From: Lachnospiraceae bacterium AF51-6-b8A
GTDB lineage: Bacteria; Bacillota; Clostridia; Lachnospirales; Lachnospiraceae
DNA length: 64,000 nt
Reading direction: 5' to 3'
NCBI GenBank assembly: GCA_027682585.1
Contig: JAQCZH010000003.1
Location: 1 to 64,000, forward strand
The notes under the pieces were generated by a model. It was not told the DNA's origin, searched no databases, and worked only from the letters and a program-made list of their open reading frames with translations. Position numbers and translations under genes: made by a program. Within the stretch, counting starts at the first letter, position 1. Every line of letters begins with the position of its first letter. Shown piece by piece: positions 29,200-37,786 of this stretch.

Positions 29200-29228
29200 A
29201 TGTTAGTGCTTGCTAACTATTTTGTCAA
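29200..29228 (-). promoter_or_regulatory. promoter of the small RNA locus, with operator O1
   Basis: Minus-strand TTGACA (29223-29228), 17 bases, then TAACAT (29200-29205). An inverted repeat, GTTAGTGCTTGCTAAC (29202-29217), covers the spacer and -10, so a bound repressor would block RNA polymerase. A third palindrome, ATCTAACAGGTTAGAT, is at 29101-29116. Confidence 0.6.
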
Positions 29229-29247
29229 CCCTCTTTTGAAATTAATT

Positions 29248-30180
29248 TTAAATATTATTTCGGCGCTCCTCTTCTCTGCCTAAAGACTTTCCACGCAACA
29301 TAATATTCAGCGCTCTCGGCAGATTCTTCACCACTGCCTCCCTGAGCTGACCACCGAACTCTCCGTCCAGAGTCCAGGAAATGGACTGGCCGCAGCGAAA
29401 ATGAATCTGGCCACTCTTGAACGCATAGATCATGTCGCTTTGCTTCACTCTCCCTGTCAGATACGAGATGATTTCATTGAATTCTCTCGGATTCCTAGGC
29501 CGCCGGACCAGGACAACTTCAAACTTTCCGTCATCCAGATCAACCGGATGGTTGATTAGCCCCCGGAAGCCTCCGACAGAGACAGAATTCGTCACCATTC
29601 CATAGATGAACTCATCAAAGATACGATTCCCATCATAGTCCACCTGAACGAAGTAAGATGGTACGTCCGCCAGCTGCCGCATTCCTTCCAGAACATAAGC
29701 GGCATGACCGAAGATATTTTTCATTTCCTGGCTGGTATGATAAGAGGCCTCTGTAAAGAGTCCGAAGGCAGCTACATAGACAAAGTAACCGTCATTGAAT
29801 CTGCCGATGTCGCAGGCAAAGGGATGCCCTGTAACAGCAATCCGGGCATTCTCTTTCATATTCTGCGAGAGCTGCAGAGAAGCCGCAAAATCATTGCTGG
29901 TCCCGGCCGGAATATATCCCACAGGCACATGGTGACCGCCGCGCATGAGACCGGACACCACTTCGTCCAGGGTGCCGTCTCCGCCGGCGCAGACAATCAA
30001 ATCCCTGCTGCCCCCCTCCGCAAGCGCCTTAACCTCAGCATCTCCCTGACACTGGGTCGCATAGATACTGACCTCAAAGCCGCTCTTGCACAAGATGTCA
30101 ACAATATCCGTCAGGCTGCCGCGAATACGCTCCCTGCCGGAGTGAGGATTGAAAATGAAGAGCAGTTTCCCTCTGCTCAT
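29248..30180 (-). CDS. diacylglycerol/lipid kinase family protein
   Basis: A 310-residue protein of the DagK/YegS lipid-kinase family. The N-terminal FIFNPHSGRERIRG, the nucleotide loop CAGGDGTLDEVVSGL and GYIPAGTSNDFAASL are diagnostic, as is the later EFGGQ segment. It probably phosphorylates a membrane lipid such as diacylglycerol. The start at 30180 follows the Crh-like gene by one base, with AAGGG upstream; the frame extends further upstream inside that gene but without support. It is the last gene of the hprK-whiA cluster. Confidence 0.9.
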   Translation of the reverse strand: MSRGKLLFIFNPHSGRERIRGSLTDIVDILCKSGFEVSIYATQCQGDAEVKALAEGGSRDLIVCAGGDGTLDEVVSGLMRGGHHVPVGYIPAGTSNDFAASLQLSQNMKENARIAVTGHPFACDIGRFNDGYFVYVAAFGLFTEASYHTSQEMKNIFGHAAYVLEGMRQLADVPSYFVQVDYDGNRIFDEFIYGMVTNSVSVGGFRGLINHPVDLDDGKFEVVLVRRPRNPREFNEIISYLTGRVKQSDMIYAFKSGQIHFRCGQSISWTLDGEFGGQLREAVVKNLPRALNIMLRGKSLGREEERRNNI

Positions 30181-30181
30181 C

Positions 30182-30439
30182 TCATGCCCTTGCACAGAGG
30201 AAATCCTCCAGCCGCTGCACCGCCTCAAGTTCATCGTCGCCATCAGCGGCAATGGTAACCTGTGCACCACTGGTCAGAACCAAACTCATCATTCCCATAA
30301 TTGACTTGGCGTTGACCTTCTTGTTCCCATCCATTTCAAAGTAAATGGAACTGGAAAACTGGTTGGCTAACTGTACGAGATGGGCAATCGGTGTTGCCTC
30401 CATACTGCGAGGCATTGATACAACTACTTCCTTACGCAT
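30182..30439 (-). CDS. crh: Crh-like HPr-family protein
   Basis: An 85-residue HPr-fold protein. Around the active site, HPr's conserved GIHARPA is replaced by SMEATPI, so the phosphocarrier His15 is Glu14 and Arg17 is Thr16: it cannot take part in PTS phosphotransfer through that residue. The regulatory site is kept in KKVNAKSIMGMMSL, with Ser46, the HPr kinase target. This is the pattern of Bacillus Crh (Gln15). The location after rapZ and whiA matches the B. subtilis yvcJ-yvcK-whiA-crh locus, although yvcK is missing here. A role in CcpA-dependent regulation is inferred. Confidence 0.85.
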   Translation of the reverse strand: MRKEVVVSMPRSMEATPIAHLVQLANQFSSSIYFEMDGNKKVNAKSIMGMMSLVLTSGAQVTIAADGDDELEAVQRLEDFLCARA

Positions 30440-30462
30440 AAAAACAAATCCTCAAAAGTTCT

Positions 30463-31344
30463 TTACCGCAGACCCTCTGCGATTTCACTGATCCGGCGCA
30501 GTCTGTGATTCACTCCCGATTTTCCTACCGGCGGATCCAAAAGAGCCCCCAGATCTCTGAGTGTCATATCCGGATGCTCCAGACGAACCAGAGCAATCTC
30601 CCTTAGATTCCGGGGCAGACCTTCCAGTCCCATGCGGTCACGTATCAGGACAATATCTGCGGTCTGTCGAACAGCAGCATGAACTGTCTTGCCGATATTG
30701 GCTGTCTCGCAGTTGACCTGACGGTTGATGCCGTTGCGCATCTCCTTGACAATGCGGGCATTCTCATAGGTCATATACGCCAGGGGAGCCCCCATATAGC
30801 CAAGCATGGTAACAATCTGCTCCCCCTCCTTCAGATAGACCACCCAGTGTCCCTTGCGAGTGATCATCTTAGCCTCCAGATCCATTGAGATCATAATCTC
30901 CGCAAGCCGACAGGCTCTCTTCCGACTTCTGCAGACGATCTCAAGATGATAGGCCTTGTTGGGGTCACTGACGGAACCCGCACAGAGAAAAGCGGCCGCA
31001 AGAAAGGATTTCCTACAGCATTCCTGCTGAAGTAAGAGCGGATCCACCGTCTCCATATGGAACTGCTTCCCATCATACATCTTCAGCAGGGTCAGCAACG
31101 CAAGAACCTCTTTACCGGCAATCATATCTGCGCCAACTCTCATATTACCCAGTTTGGCAATAATTGTAAAGAAAACAGAGCGTATCATTTCATTCTCAGA
31201 GAGGAATGTCAGGCGTGCCTGATCTGCCTGAAACTGAACGTCTCCTTCCATCATAAGCATGGCCGCAGCCATGGCCATGCGATCATGTCTGGCTCTGGGA
31301 ATATGGCGGATCAGCTCCGCCTTGGTCTCGGATGCAAACGACAT
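30463..31344 (-). CDS. whiA: DNA-binding protein WhiA
   Basis: A 293-residue WhiA protein: an N-terminal domain related to LAGLIDADG homing endonucleases (about 1-190) and a C-terminal helix-turn-helix (MTLRDLGALLDPPVGKSGVNHRLRRI). WhiA affects cell division and chromosome segregation in Bacillus and sporulation in Streptomyces. The ATG at 31344 follows the rapZ stop by one base, with AGAGG upstream. It sits in a conserved rapZ-whiA-crh order. Confidence 0.94.
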   Translation of the reverse strand: MSFASETKAELIRHIPRARHDRMAMAAAMLMMEGDVQFQADQARLTFLSENEMIRSVFFTIIAKLGNMRVGADMIAGKEVLALLTLLKMYDGKQFHMETVDPLLLQQECCRKSFLAAAFLCAGSVSDPNKAYHLEIVCRSRKRACRLAEIMISMDLEAKMITRKGHWVVYLKEGEQIVTMLGYMGAPLAYMTYENARIVKEMRNGINRQVNCETANIGKTVHAAVRQTADIVLIRDRMGLEGLPRNLREIALVRLEHPDMTLRDLGALLDPPVGKSGVNHRLRRISEIAEGLR

Positions 31345-31345
31345 A

Positions 31346-32221
31346 TCACTTACCTCTGGCCCGGTCCTTGTCAATATCCCGGTGCTCCTTCTTGATTCCG
31401 TAGTTCTTGCCGTCTTTTAAGCGGTCATAGAGCTGATTGGTCAGGGTAATCGACCGATGCTTGCCTCCGGTGCAGCCGATGCATACGACCAATTGATTGC
31501 GCCCTTCTTTGATGTAATTATCAATGAGAAAATGGATCATATCTGTCAGCTTATCCAAAAAAACATGAGCCTCCGGGCAATTCATGACATACTCCTGAAT
31601 CTCAGGGTCATTCCCCGTCTTTGGGCGAAGTGAGGCGACATAATAGGGATTGGGCAAAAAGCGTACATCGAAGACCAGGTCCGCATCCGTAGGAATCCCA
31701 TATTTAAAGCCAAAGGAGAGCAAAGTCACCATCATGCTCTTATAGTCCGAATCCTCCACCAGGATCCGCTCCATCTCCGCCTTCAGTTCCCTTGTCAGCA
31801 GATGACTGGTGTCAATAATATAGTCCGCTCGATAGCGCAGATAAGACAGGGCGCCTCTCTCCCTGACAATTCCAGCGGCAATGCGCTCTGACCCGGAGAG
31901 AGGATGATTGCGCCGAGTCTCCTTATATCGCTTTAGCAGAGTTTCATCATCTGCATCCAGAAATAGGACATCCACCTTCTTGCCGTCCTGATCCAGCTCG
32001 TTCAGGATATCGGCGATTCGCTCCAAATGCCCCTCGCTCCGGATATCAATGCCAACCGCCACCTTCTGTCCCTTTGGCATATTCTTCGCTGTCAGATCGA
32101 CAAAGCTCTTAAAGAGTGGAATCGGAAGATTGTCCACGCAATAGTATCCCATGTCCTCCAGGAACTTGAAAGCCGTCGATTTCCCCGCTCCGGACATACC
32201 GGTCAATAAGAGTAAATGCAT
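31346..32221 (-). CDS. rapZ: RNase adapter/nucleotide-binding protein RapZ (YvcJ)
   Basis: A 291-residue protein with Walker A GMSGAGKST (residues 8-16), the YYCVDNLPIPLF segment, and the C-terminal CIGCTGGKHRSI motif. In E. coli RapZ controls glmS mRNA turnover; in Bacillus YvcJ has GTPase activity and affects competence. The ATG shares a base with the murB stop codon (TAATG), so translation is likely coupled. The position upstream of whiA is conserved across Firmicutes. Confidence 0.94.
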   Translation of the reverse strand: MHLLLLTGMSGAGKSTAFKFLEDMGYYCVDNLPIPLFKSFVDLTAKNMPKGQKVAVGIDIRSEGHLERIADILNELDQDGKKVDVLFLDADDETLLKRYKETRRNHPLSGSERIAAGIVRERGALSYLRYRADYIIDTSHLLTRELKAEMERILVEDSDYKSMMVTLLSFGFKYGIPTDADLVFDVRFLPNPYYVASLRPKTGNDPEIQEYVMNCPEAHVFLDKLTDMIHFLIDNYIKEGRNQLVVCIGCTGGKHRSITLTNQLYDRLKDGKNYGIKKEHRDIDKDRARGK

Positions 32222-33129
32222 TAAAATTCTCCCACAAATCTGACTTCCGGCTCTAAGTCAACCCCGAACTTCTCCTTGACTTTGGCCTGAACGTCCGCCA
32301 TGAGCTGACGAACTTCCGCGGCAGAGGCCCCGCCCCGATTGACGACGAAACCGCAGTGTTTCTCCGACACCTGAGCCTGCCCGACCCGATAGCCCCTAAG
32401 GCCGGCATCCTGGATCAGTTTGCCCGCGAAATACCCCTGTGGCCTCTTGAAGGTAGACCCGGCGGATGCCATCTCCAGGGGCTGCTTTAAAGTCCTTCTC
32501 CTCGTCAGATCGGTCATGACGGCGTCAATCTCCCCCGCCTCTCCCCTCTTAAGGCGCAGGACTGCGGAGAGGACAACGCTTCCCTCCTCCCTGATGCGGG
32601 AATGGCGATAAGAAAAATGCATCTCTCCCAGAGAGTAATTGCGGATCTCTCCCCCCTCCGTCAGAACTTCCACAGACGCAATCACATCTTCCATGGTGCT
32701 TCCATAAGCTCCGGCATTCATCATAACCGCTCCGCCCAGGCTCCCCGGAATCCCGGACAGAGCTTCCATACCGCTGAGTCCGGCTCGCTGAGCCTGCCTG
32801 GCCACTCTGGACAGGGGCGCCCCGGCCTGTGCCTCAATCTGCTCCCCGTTTATGCCGATCTGATCCATCTCATTTCCTATATGAATCACCGCTCCTCGGA
32901 TCCCCTTATCCCCCACCAACAGATCAGAACCGTTTCCAAGAATCATCAGGGGGATGTCCGTCTTTCTCAGAGCCGCAAGCAGGGGACCGACCTGCTCCTT
33001 TCGCGGCTCTAAAAAAAGATCTGCCGGGCCGCCGATGCGAAAGGTCGTATGAGCCGACATAGGCTCATCCATACGAATCTGCTCCTCTTCCAGAACACTT
33101 CTGGCAGCTCTTATCCAAGAATCCTGCAT
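32221..33129 (-). CDS. murB: UDP-N-acetylmuramate dehydrogenase MurB
   Basis: The FAD-dependent reductase that makes UDP-MurNAc. It is 302 residues from the ATG at 33129, which follows AGGAG by six bases; the open frame continues 15 codons upstream without a site. The FAD-binding SAHTTFRIGGPADLFLEPR, MILGNGSDLLV, ALSGIPGSLGGAVMMNAGAYG and the catalytic-Ser-containing ASAGSTFKRP are present. It is typical of the short Firmicutes type. Confidence 0.95.
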   Translation of the reverse strand: MQDSWIRAARSVLEEEQIRMDEPMSAHTTFRIGGPADLFLEPRKEQVGPLLAALRKTDIPLMILGNGSDLLVGDKGIRGAVIHIGNEMDQIGINGEQIEAQAGAPLSRVARQAQRAGLSGMEALSGIPGSLGGAVMMNAGAYGSTMEDVIASVEVLTEGGEIRNYSLGEMHFSYRHSRIREEGSVVLSAVLRLKRGEAGEIDAVMTDLTRRRTLKQPLEMASAGSTFKRPQGYFAGKLIQDAGLRGYRVGQAQVSEKHCGFVVNRGGASAAEVRQLMADVQAKVKEKFGVDLEPEVRFVGEF

Positions 33130-33229
33130 GCTGTCTCCTAACTTTTTTCTATGACTTTCCCTGCTGATCCCCATGCTGCCCGGACAGAACTGTCTCTCCC
33201 TGGCAGTCCTCTATGACGCCGCCCGCTTC

Positions 33230-34627
33230 TCACAGTGCTCTCGCAGCGAGAAATGCCTGATAGCCCAACAGTGCCTCGTAAAGATCCACCTTGCTGACAA
33301 TCTCCCACGGAGCATGCATGTTGAGAACAGCGACTCCGCTGTCAATAACCTCCATGCCGTAGTTGCCAAGAATATAGGCGATTGTTCCGCCGCCGCCCTG
33401 GTCAACCTTGCCCAGTTCTGCCGTCTGCCAGCAGACGCCTTCATCGTCAAAGATGCGGCGAACCCTGGCCATATACTCCGCGGAAGCATCGTTGGAGCCG
33501 GATTTCCCCCTGGCCCCGGTGTACTTATTAATGACAAGTCCTCTGCCAAAATAGGCGGAATTCTTCTTCTCCATGACATCCGGGTAGTTAGGATCAAAAG
33601 CTGCGGAGACATCGGATGAGAGCGCCATCGACTTCATCAGGGCTCTCTTCGTCTTGATCTCTTCATAATCTTCTGTCGCCGCAATCAATTCAGCCACCGT
33701 GTTCTCAAAGAAGAGAGACTGCATGCCGGTAGCTCCCACCGATCCGATCTCTTCCTTGTCTACCAGCAGACAGGCCTGCGTCCTCTCCTGCGGTTTTGAT
33801 GCCAGAATGGCTGCGAAAGAAGGATAAGCGCACACCCTGTCGTCGTGTCCATATCCCATAATCATACTCCGGTCCACTCCGTAATCCCGGGCAGCGCCGG
33901 CGGGAACCACCTCAATCTCCGCGGACAGAAAGTCTTCTTCATCAACTCCGTACCGGTCAGCCAGGATACGCAGGACGTTGGCCTTGACCCTTTCCTTAAT
34001 CTGCTCATCGCAGTCTGTCAGAGGCCGGCTGGCGATCAGAACGTCCAGAGCTTCTCCCTCAACCACCTTGGCCCCTGGCTTTTCCATCTGTTTGGCAGAC
34101 AGATGAATCAGCAGGTCAGAGACTCCGAAGACAGGATCCTCAGGATCCTCTCCGATATTGACAGGGATAACACTGCCATCCTTTTTGGCAATGACTCCGT
34201 GCAGGGCCAGAGGCAGAGTTACCCACTGATACTTCTTGACACCGCCATAATAGTGCGTATCCAAAAGAGCAAGGTCACTGTCTTCATAGAGGGGATTCTG
34301 CTTTAAGTCCATACGGGGAGAATCGATATGCGCTCCCAAAATATTCATTCCTCGGGCCAGAGACTGACTCCCGATGACAAAAAGTGCCAGAGTCTTTCCC
34401 ATATGCTGACGGTATACCCTGTCTCCGGCAGAGAGTTTCCTGCCGGAAGCGATAACCTCTTCAAGATCTTTAAATCCGGCCTTCTCTGCCTCTGCAACAA
34501 AATAGGAGACACACTCCCGCTCCGTCTTATTGGCTGAGAGAAAACGGCGGTAATCTTCAGCGAAGTTCATAAGCAACGACAGATCCTCTGCCTCTTGATA
34601 TTTTTCCCATGCGTTCTTTCGTTCCAT
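33230..34627 (-). CDS. M18-family aminopeptidase
   Basis: A 465-residue zinc aminopeptidase of family M18, which removes N-terminal acidic or other residues from peptides in the cytoplasm. The metal ligands are visible in GAHIDSPRMD, DKEEIGSVGATG, SSDVSAAFDPNY and LNMHAPWEI. The ATG at 34627 is preferred: AAAGG is six bases upstream, whereas an ATG two codons earlier directly abuts it. It is between murB and hprK, with no functional link obvious. Confidence 0.9.
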   Translation of the reverse strand: MERKNAWEKYQEAEDLSLLMNFAEDYRRFLSANKTERECVSYFVAEAEKAGFKDLEEVIASGRKLSAGDRVYRQHMGKTLALFVIGSQSLARGMNILGAHIDSPRMDLKQNPLYEDSDLALLDTHYYGGVKKYQWVTLPLALHGVIAKKDGSVIPVNIGEDPEDPVFGVSDLLIHLSAKQMEKPGAKVVEGEALDVLIASRPLTDCDEQIKERVKANVLRILADRYGVDEEDFLSAEIEVVPAGAARDYGVDRSMIMGYGHDDRVCAYPSFAAILASKPQERTQACLLVDKEEIGSVGATGMQSLFFENTVAELIAATEDYEEIKTKRALMKSMALSSDVSAAFDPNYPDVMEKKNSAYFGRGLVINKYTGARGKSGSNDASAEYMARVRRIFDDEGVCWQTAELGKVDQGGGGTIAYILGNYGMEVIDSGVAVLNMHAPWEIVSKVDLYEALLGYQAFLAARAL

Positions 34628-34766
34628 GTTCATCCTTTCTTTTTCTCTTGCCTGCCTGTCCCTTTTTCTGCGTCCCCCCTGATCCCGCCTTTTCATCTGC
34701 ACAGGACTTCCGCACGGTCGCTGCCCTTCTCAGACAGACCTGCTCTTTTTTCGAAGAAACACCTGC

Positions 34767-35705
34767 TTATCTGTCCAGCCGTTCCCCCATATGATCCTCC
34801 ATGCGGCGGTAGAGTTCCTCAACCGCATTGTATCCCATCTTCTTCTGGCGATGGTTGACGGCAGCCGTCTCACAAATAACCGCCAGATTTCGTCCGGGAC
34901 GTATGGGCAGAGAGTGACAGACCACTTCCTTGCCCAGGATATCCATATGCTCATCATGGAGCCCGAGACGGTCATACTCCTGATCCGGCTTCCACTCCTG
35001 CAGACGGATGACCAGATCAATATTCTGGGAGTCCTTGACGCACTCAACGCCAAAGAGGCTCTTGACATCAATAATGCCGATCCCCCGCAGCTCAATCAGA
35101 TGCCTGAGAACCCCGGGTGCACTCCCCCGCAGAGTGTGTTCGTTGATCTTACGGATCTCAACCACATCATCCGCCACCAGACGATGGCCGCGCCTCACCA
35201 GCTCAAGGGCGGCTTCTGACTTGCCGATACCGCTCTCACCGGTGATCAGCAGCCCTTCTCCATAGACATCAACTAAAACCCCGTGAATACTGGTAGCCGG
35301 GGACAACTGCAGATTCAGATAATAGATCAGTTCCGAGGAGAACTGACTGGTTGCTGCATTGGTTCCCAAAAGGGGAATATTGTGCCGATAGGCCGCTTCC
35401 AGGAGGGAATCCTCCGGTTCAAAGCCCCGGCAGAGAATCATAGCAGGAATATCGTGTGAGAGAAGCTTCTCGAAGATATCCGCCCGCTCCTCAGAAGATT
35501 TCTGACGCAGATAGGCATTTTCAACCATACCGAGCAGTTGAATGCGCTCCGCTTCGAAATGCTCGTAGAAGCCGTTGAGCTGCAGGGCCGGACGGTTGAT
35601 GTCCGGAAGCAGCACATTGTGCTCCTCCAGGTTGATCTTCTCTGTGAAATTCACCAGGCTCAACTGCCTGGCAATATCAGAGAGTTTGGCTCCCTTATTC
35701 TTCAT
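34767..35705 (-). CDS. hprK: HPr kinase/phosphorylase
   Basis: HprK phosphorylates Ser46 of HPr and Crh in response to ATP and fructose bisphosphate, setting CcpA-dependent catabolite repression. At 312 residues from 35705 it has the usual length. The P-loop GESGIGKSEAALELV is followed by GHRLVADDVVEI and the C-terminal HPrK signature RPGRNLAVICE. GGGAGG precedes the chosen ATG. Its only visible HPr-like target in the window is the Crh-like protein 4.3 kb downstream in the same cluster. Confidence 0.95.
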   Translation of the reverse strand: MKNKGAKLSDIARQLSLVNFTEKINLEEHNVLLPDINRPALQLNGFYEHFEAERIQLLGMVENAYLRQKSSEERADIFEKLLSHDIPAMILCRGFEPEDSLLEAAYRHNIPLLGTNAATSQFSSELIYYLNLQLSPATSIHGVLVDVYGEGLLITGESGIGKSEAALELVRRGHRLVADDVVEIRKINEHTLRGSAPGVLRHLIELRGIGIIDVKSLFGVECVKDSQNIDLVIRLQEWKPDQEYDRLGLHDEHMDILGKEVVCHSLPIRPGRNLAVICETAAVNHRQKKMGYNAVEELYRRMEDHMGERLDR

Positions 35706-35767
35706 ATATTCCTCCCGCACGCCGGGTGCATCATTTCCCATTTACAGATCGGTTACAGAATAGCACA

Positions 35768-37642
35768 TCAATGCCTGTGCAAAAAGTCCCATACCGCCTG
35801 GGCGGATGCCCGGTTCATTCCATCAATGGCCGCCAGATCTTCCACGCTCTTTGCCGCCATCTCCTCAACATTGTCAAAGCGGCGCATAAGAGCCTTGCGG
35901 CGGGCCGGTCCGATACCTGGAATATCGTCCAGGAAAGAGTGGACCTGAGCCGCAGAGCGCAGGGACTGATGATAGCTGATGGCAAAGCGGTGGGCCTCGT
36001 CCTGCAGCCTGGTAATCAGCTGAAACCCTTCCGAACTCCTGTCAATGGGCAGTTCCCTGTCATGAAAATAGAGGCCTCTGGTATTGTGGTGATCATCCTT
36101 GACCATACCGGCCACAGGAATATCCAGATGCAGTTCCCTCAAAACCTGCTCCGCAATATGAACCTGGCCTTTGCCGCCGTCCATCATGAGAATATCCGGA
36201 AACTTTGTGAATGCTCCCAGCTTCTCATCCATCTTCTTCTCCTTCAGCTCCCTCTTCTCCTTCATTCCGTGAGTGAAACGGCGGATCAGAACCTCCCGCA
36301 TAGAAGCATAATCGTCCGGCCCCTCTACCGTCCTGAGACGAAACTTTCGATAGTCGGACCGCCTGGCCTTGCCGTGCTCAAAGACCACCATGGATCCAAC
36401 CGTAGCGAAGCCCATGATATGTGAGATGTCATAGGCCTCCATGCGCTCCACACTCTCAAGCCCCAGAAGCTGCGCGATCTGACGCATGGCTCCAACGGTT
36501 CGTCCCTCCTGCCTTTTAATCTTCTCCCTGTCCTGATTCAGGATCATCCGCGCATTTTTGGCGGCCAACTCCATCAGACGGGCATTTTTCCCCCGCTTCG
36601 GATACCTGAGATAGACCCTCTGCCCCCGCTTGCCGGAGAGCCAGTCCTGGGTCAGTCTGGTATCGCCGATCTGAACCGGCAGACAGATCTCCCTTGGAAT
36701 GAATGGAGTTCCCGCGTAGAACTGATGGACAAATGCCTCCAGAACCTCCTTCTCCCCCTCATCTCCCCGGACATTGACTGCGAGATGATCCCTGCCGATC
36801 ATCTTGCCCGCCCGAATATAGAAGACGGACACGATAGCGTCCTCTCCCTCGATCGCCGCGGCGATCATATCCTGATCCTCCTCATCATAGCGAGTCATTT
36901 TCTGCTTCTGGGCCGTGTGCTCAATCGCCTTGAGCAGGTCCCGGTACTCAGCTGCCCTCTCAAAATCCATTGCCTTCGCCGCGCCATGCATCTTATCCGT
37001 TAATTCTCTGGACACGGTTCCAGTATCTCCATCCAGAAAGCGAAGAGCATCCTGAATATGCTCCATGTAATCCTTCTGGGAGATCTTTCCGGCACAAGGG
37101 GCATCGCACTGCTTCATATAGTAATTGAGACAGGGGCGATCTCTGCCGATATTCTCCGGCAGCCTGCGGTTACAGGTACGAATCCGACAGAGTTTCTGCA
37201 CAAGATCAATGGTCTGATGAGTGGCTTCCGCTGAGGTAAAGGGGCCGTAGTATTTCGCTCCGTCCCTCTTAACCCTTCGAACAAAGAGGACCCGCGGATA
37301 GGCCTCCTGCAAAGTGACCTTAATATAGGGATATGTCTTATCATCTCTGAGCAGGGTATTGTACTTGGGCCGGTGCTCCTTAATCAGATTGTTTTCCAAA
37401 ACCAGGGCTTCCAGCTCTGAATCAGTCACAATGTACTCAAACCAGCTGATGCGCTCCACCATCTGCCTCTTCTTGACCCCCTCATCATGGGAGGCCTGGA
37501 AATACTGATGAACCCGTTTGGTCAGGCTGACCGCCTTGCCCACATAAATGATCTGATCAGAGGCATCGTGCATGATATAGACTCCGGGGACATCCGGCAA
37601 TTTCCTCAGTTCCTCCTCCAGAATAAAATCGGGACTGCTCAC
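35768..37642 (-). CDS. uvrC: excinuclease ABC subunit C
   Basis: The dual-incision nuclease of nucleotide excision repair, 624 residues. The GIY-YIG domain is at the N terminus (PGVYIMHDASDQIIYVGKA), a UVR motif lies near 200-235 (AAKAMDFERAAEYRD), the RNase H-like nuclease domain follows (DISHIMGFATVGSMVVFE), and helix-hairpin-helix motifs end the protein. The length is typical. It lies between ftsH and hprK, 62 bases before the latter. No uvrA or uvrB is in the window. Confidence 0.96.
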   Translation of the reverse strand: MSSPDFILEEELRKLPDVPGVYIMHDASDQIIYVGKAVSLTKRVHQYFQASHDEGVKKRQMVERISWFEYIVTDSELEALVLENNLIKEHRPKYNTLLRDDKTYPYIKVTLQEAYPRVLFVRRVKRDGAKYYGPFTSAEATHQTIDLVQKLCRIRTCNRRLPENIGRDRPCLNYYMKQCDAPCAGKISQKDYMEHIQDALRFLDGDTGTVSRELTDKMHGAAKAMDFERAAEYRDLLKAIEHTAQKQKMTRYDEEDQDMIAAAIEGEDAIVSVFYIRAGKMIGRDHLAVNVRGDEGEKEVLEAFVHQFYAGTPFIPREICLPVQIGDTRLTQDWLSGKRGQRVYLRYPKRGKNARLMELAAKNARMILNQDREKIKRQEGRTVGAMRQIAQLLGLESVERMEAYDISHIMGFATVGSMVVFEHGKARRSDYRKFRLRTVEGPDDYASMREVLIRRFTHGMKEKRELKEKKMDEKLGAFTKFPDILMMDGGKGQVHIAEQVLRELHLDIPVAGMVKDDHHNTRGLYFHDRELPIDRSSEGFQLITRLQDEAHRFAISYHQSLRSAAQVHSFLDDIPGIGPARRKALMRRFDNVEEMAAKSVEDLAAIDGMNRASAQAVWDFLHRH

Positions 37643-37660
37643 GTCAACTCCTCTCTATAC

Positions 37661-37697
37661 AGGCAGAACCCGGGAGTTACTCCCCCGGGTTCTGCCT
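37661..37697 (-). terminator. hairpin between ftsH and uvrC
   Basis: AGGCAGAACCCGGG and CCCGGGTTCTGCCT, 14 base pairs with a nine-base loop, with flanks TATACAGGCA and TGCCTGTTCT. No U-tract follows on either strand, so it may be a partial terminator or processing site. The same flanks frame a hairpin at 43391-43440. Confidence 0.6.
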
Positions 37698-37786
37698 GTT
37701 CTTTCGGGGACAATCCCCTTCTCCCATTCTATGATTTTCCTGTTCTCCGTTCCCTGACTGCTTCAACAAAATTGTCTCAGCAAGCC

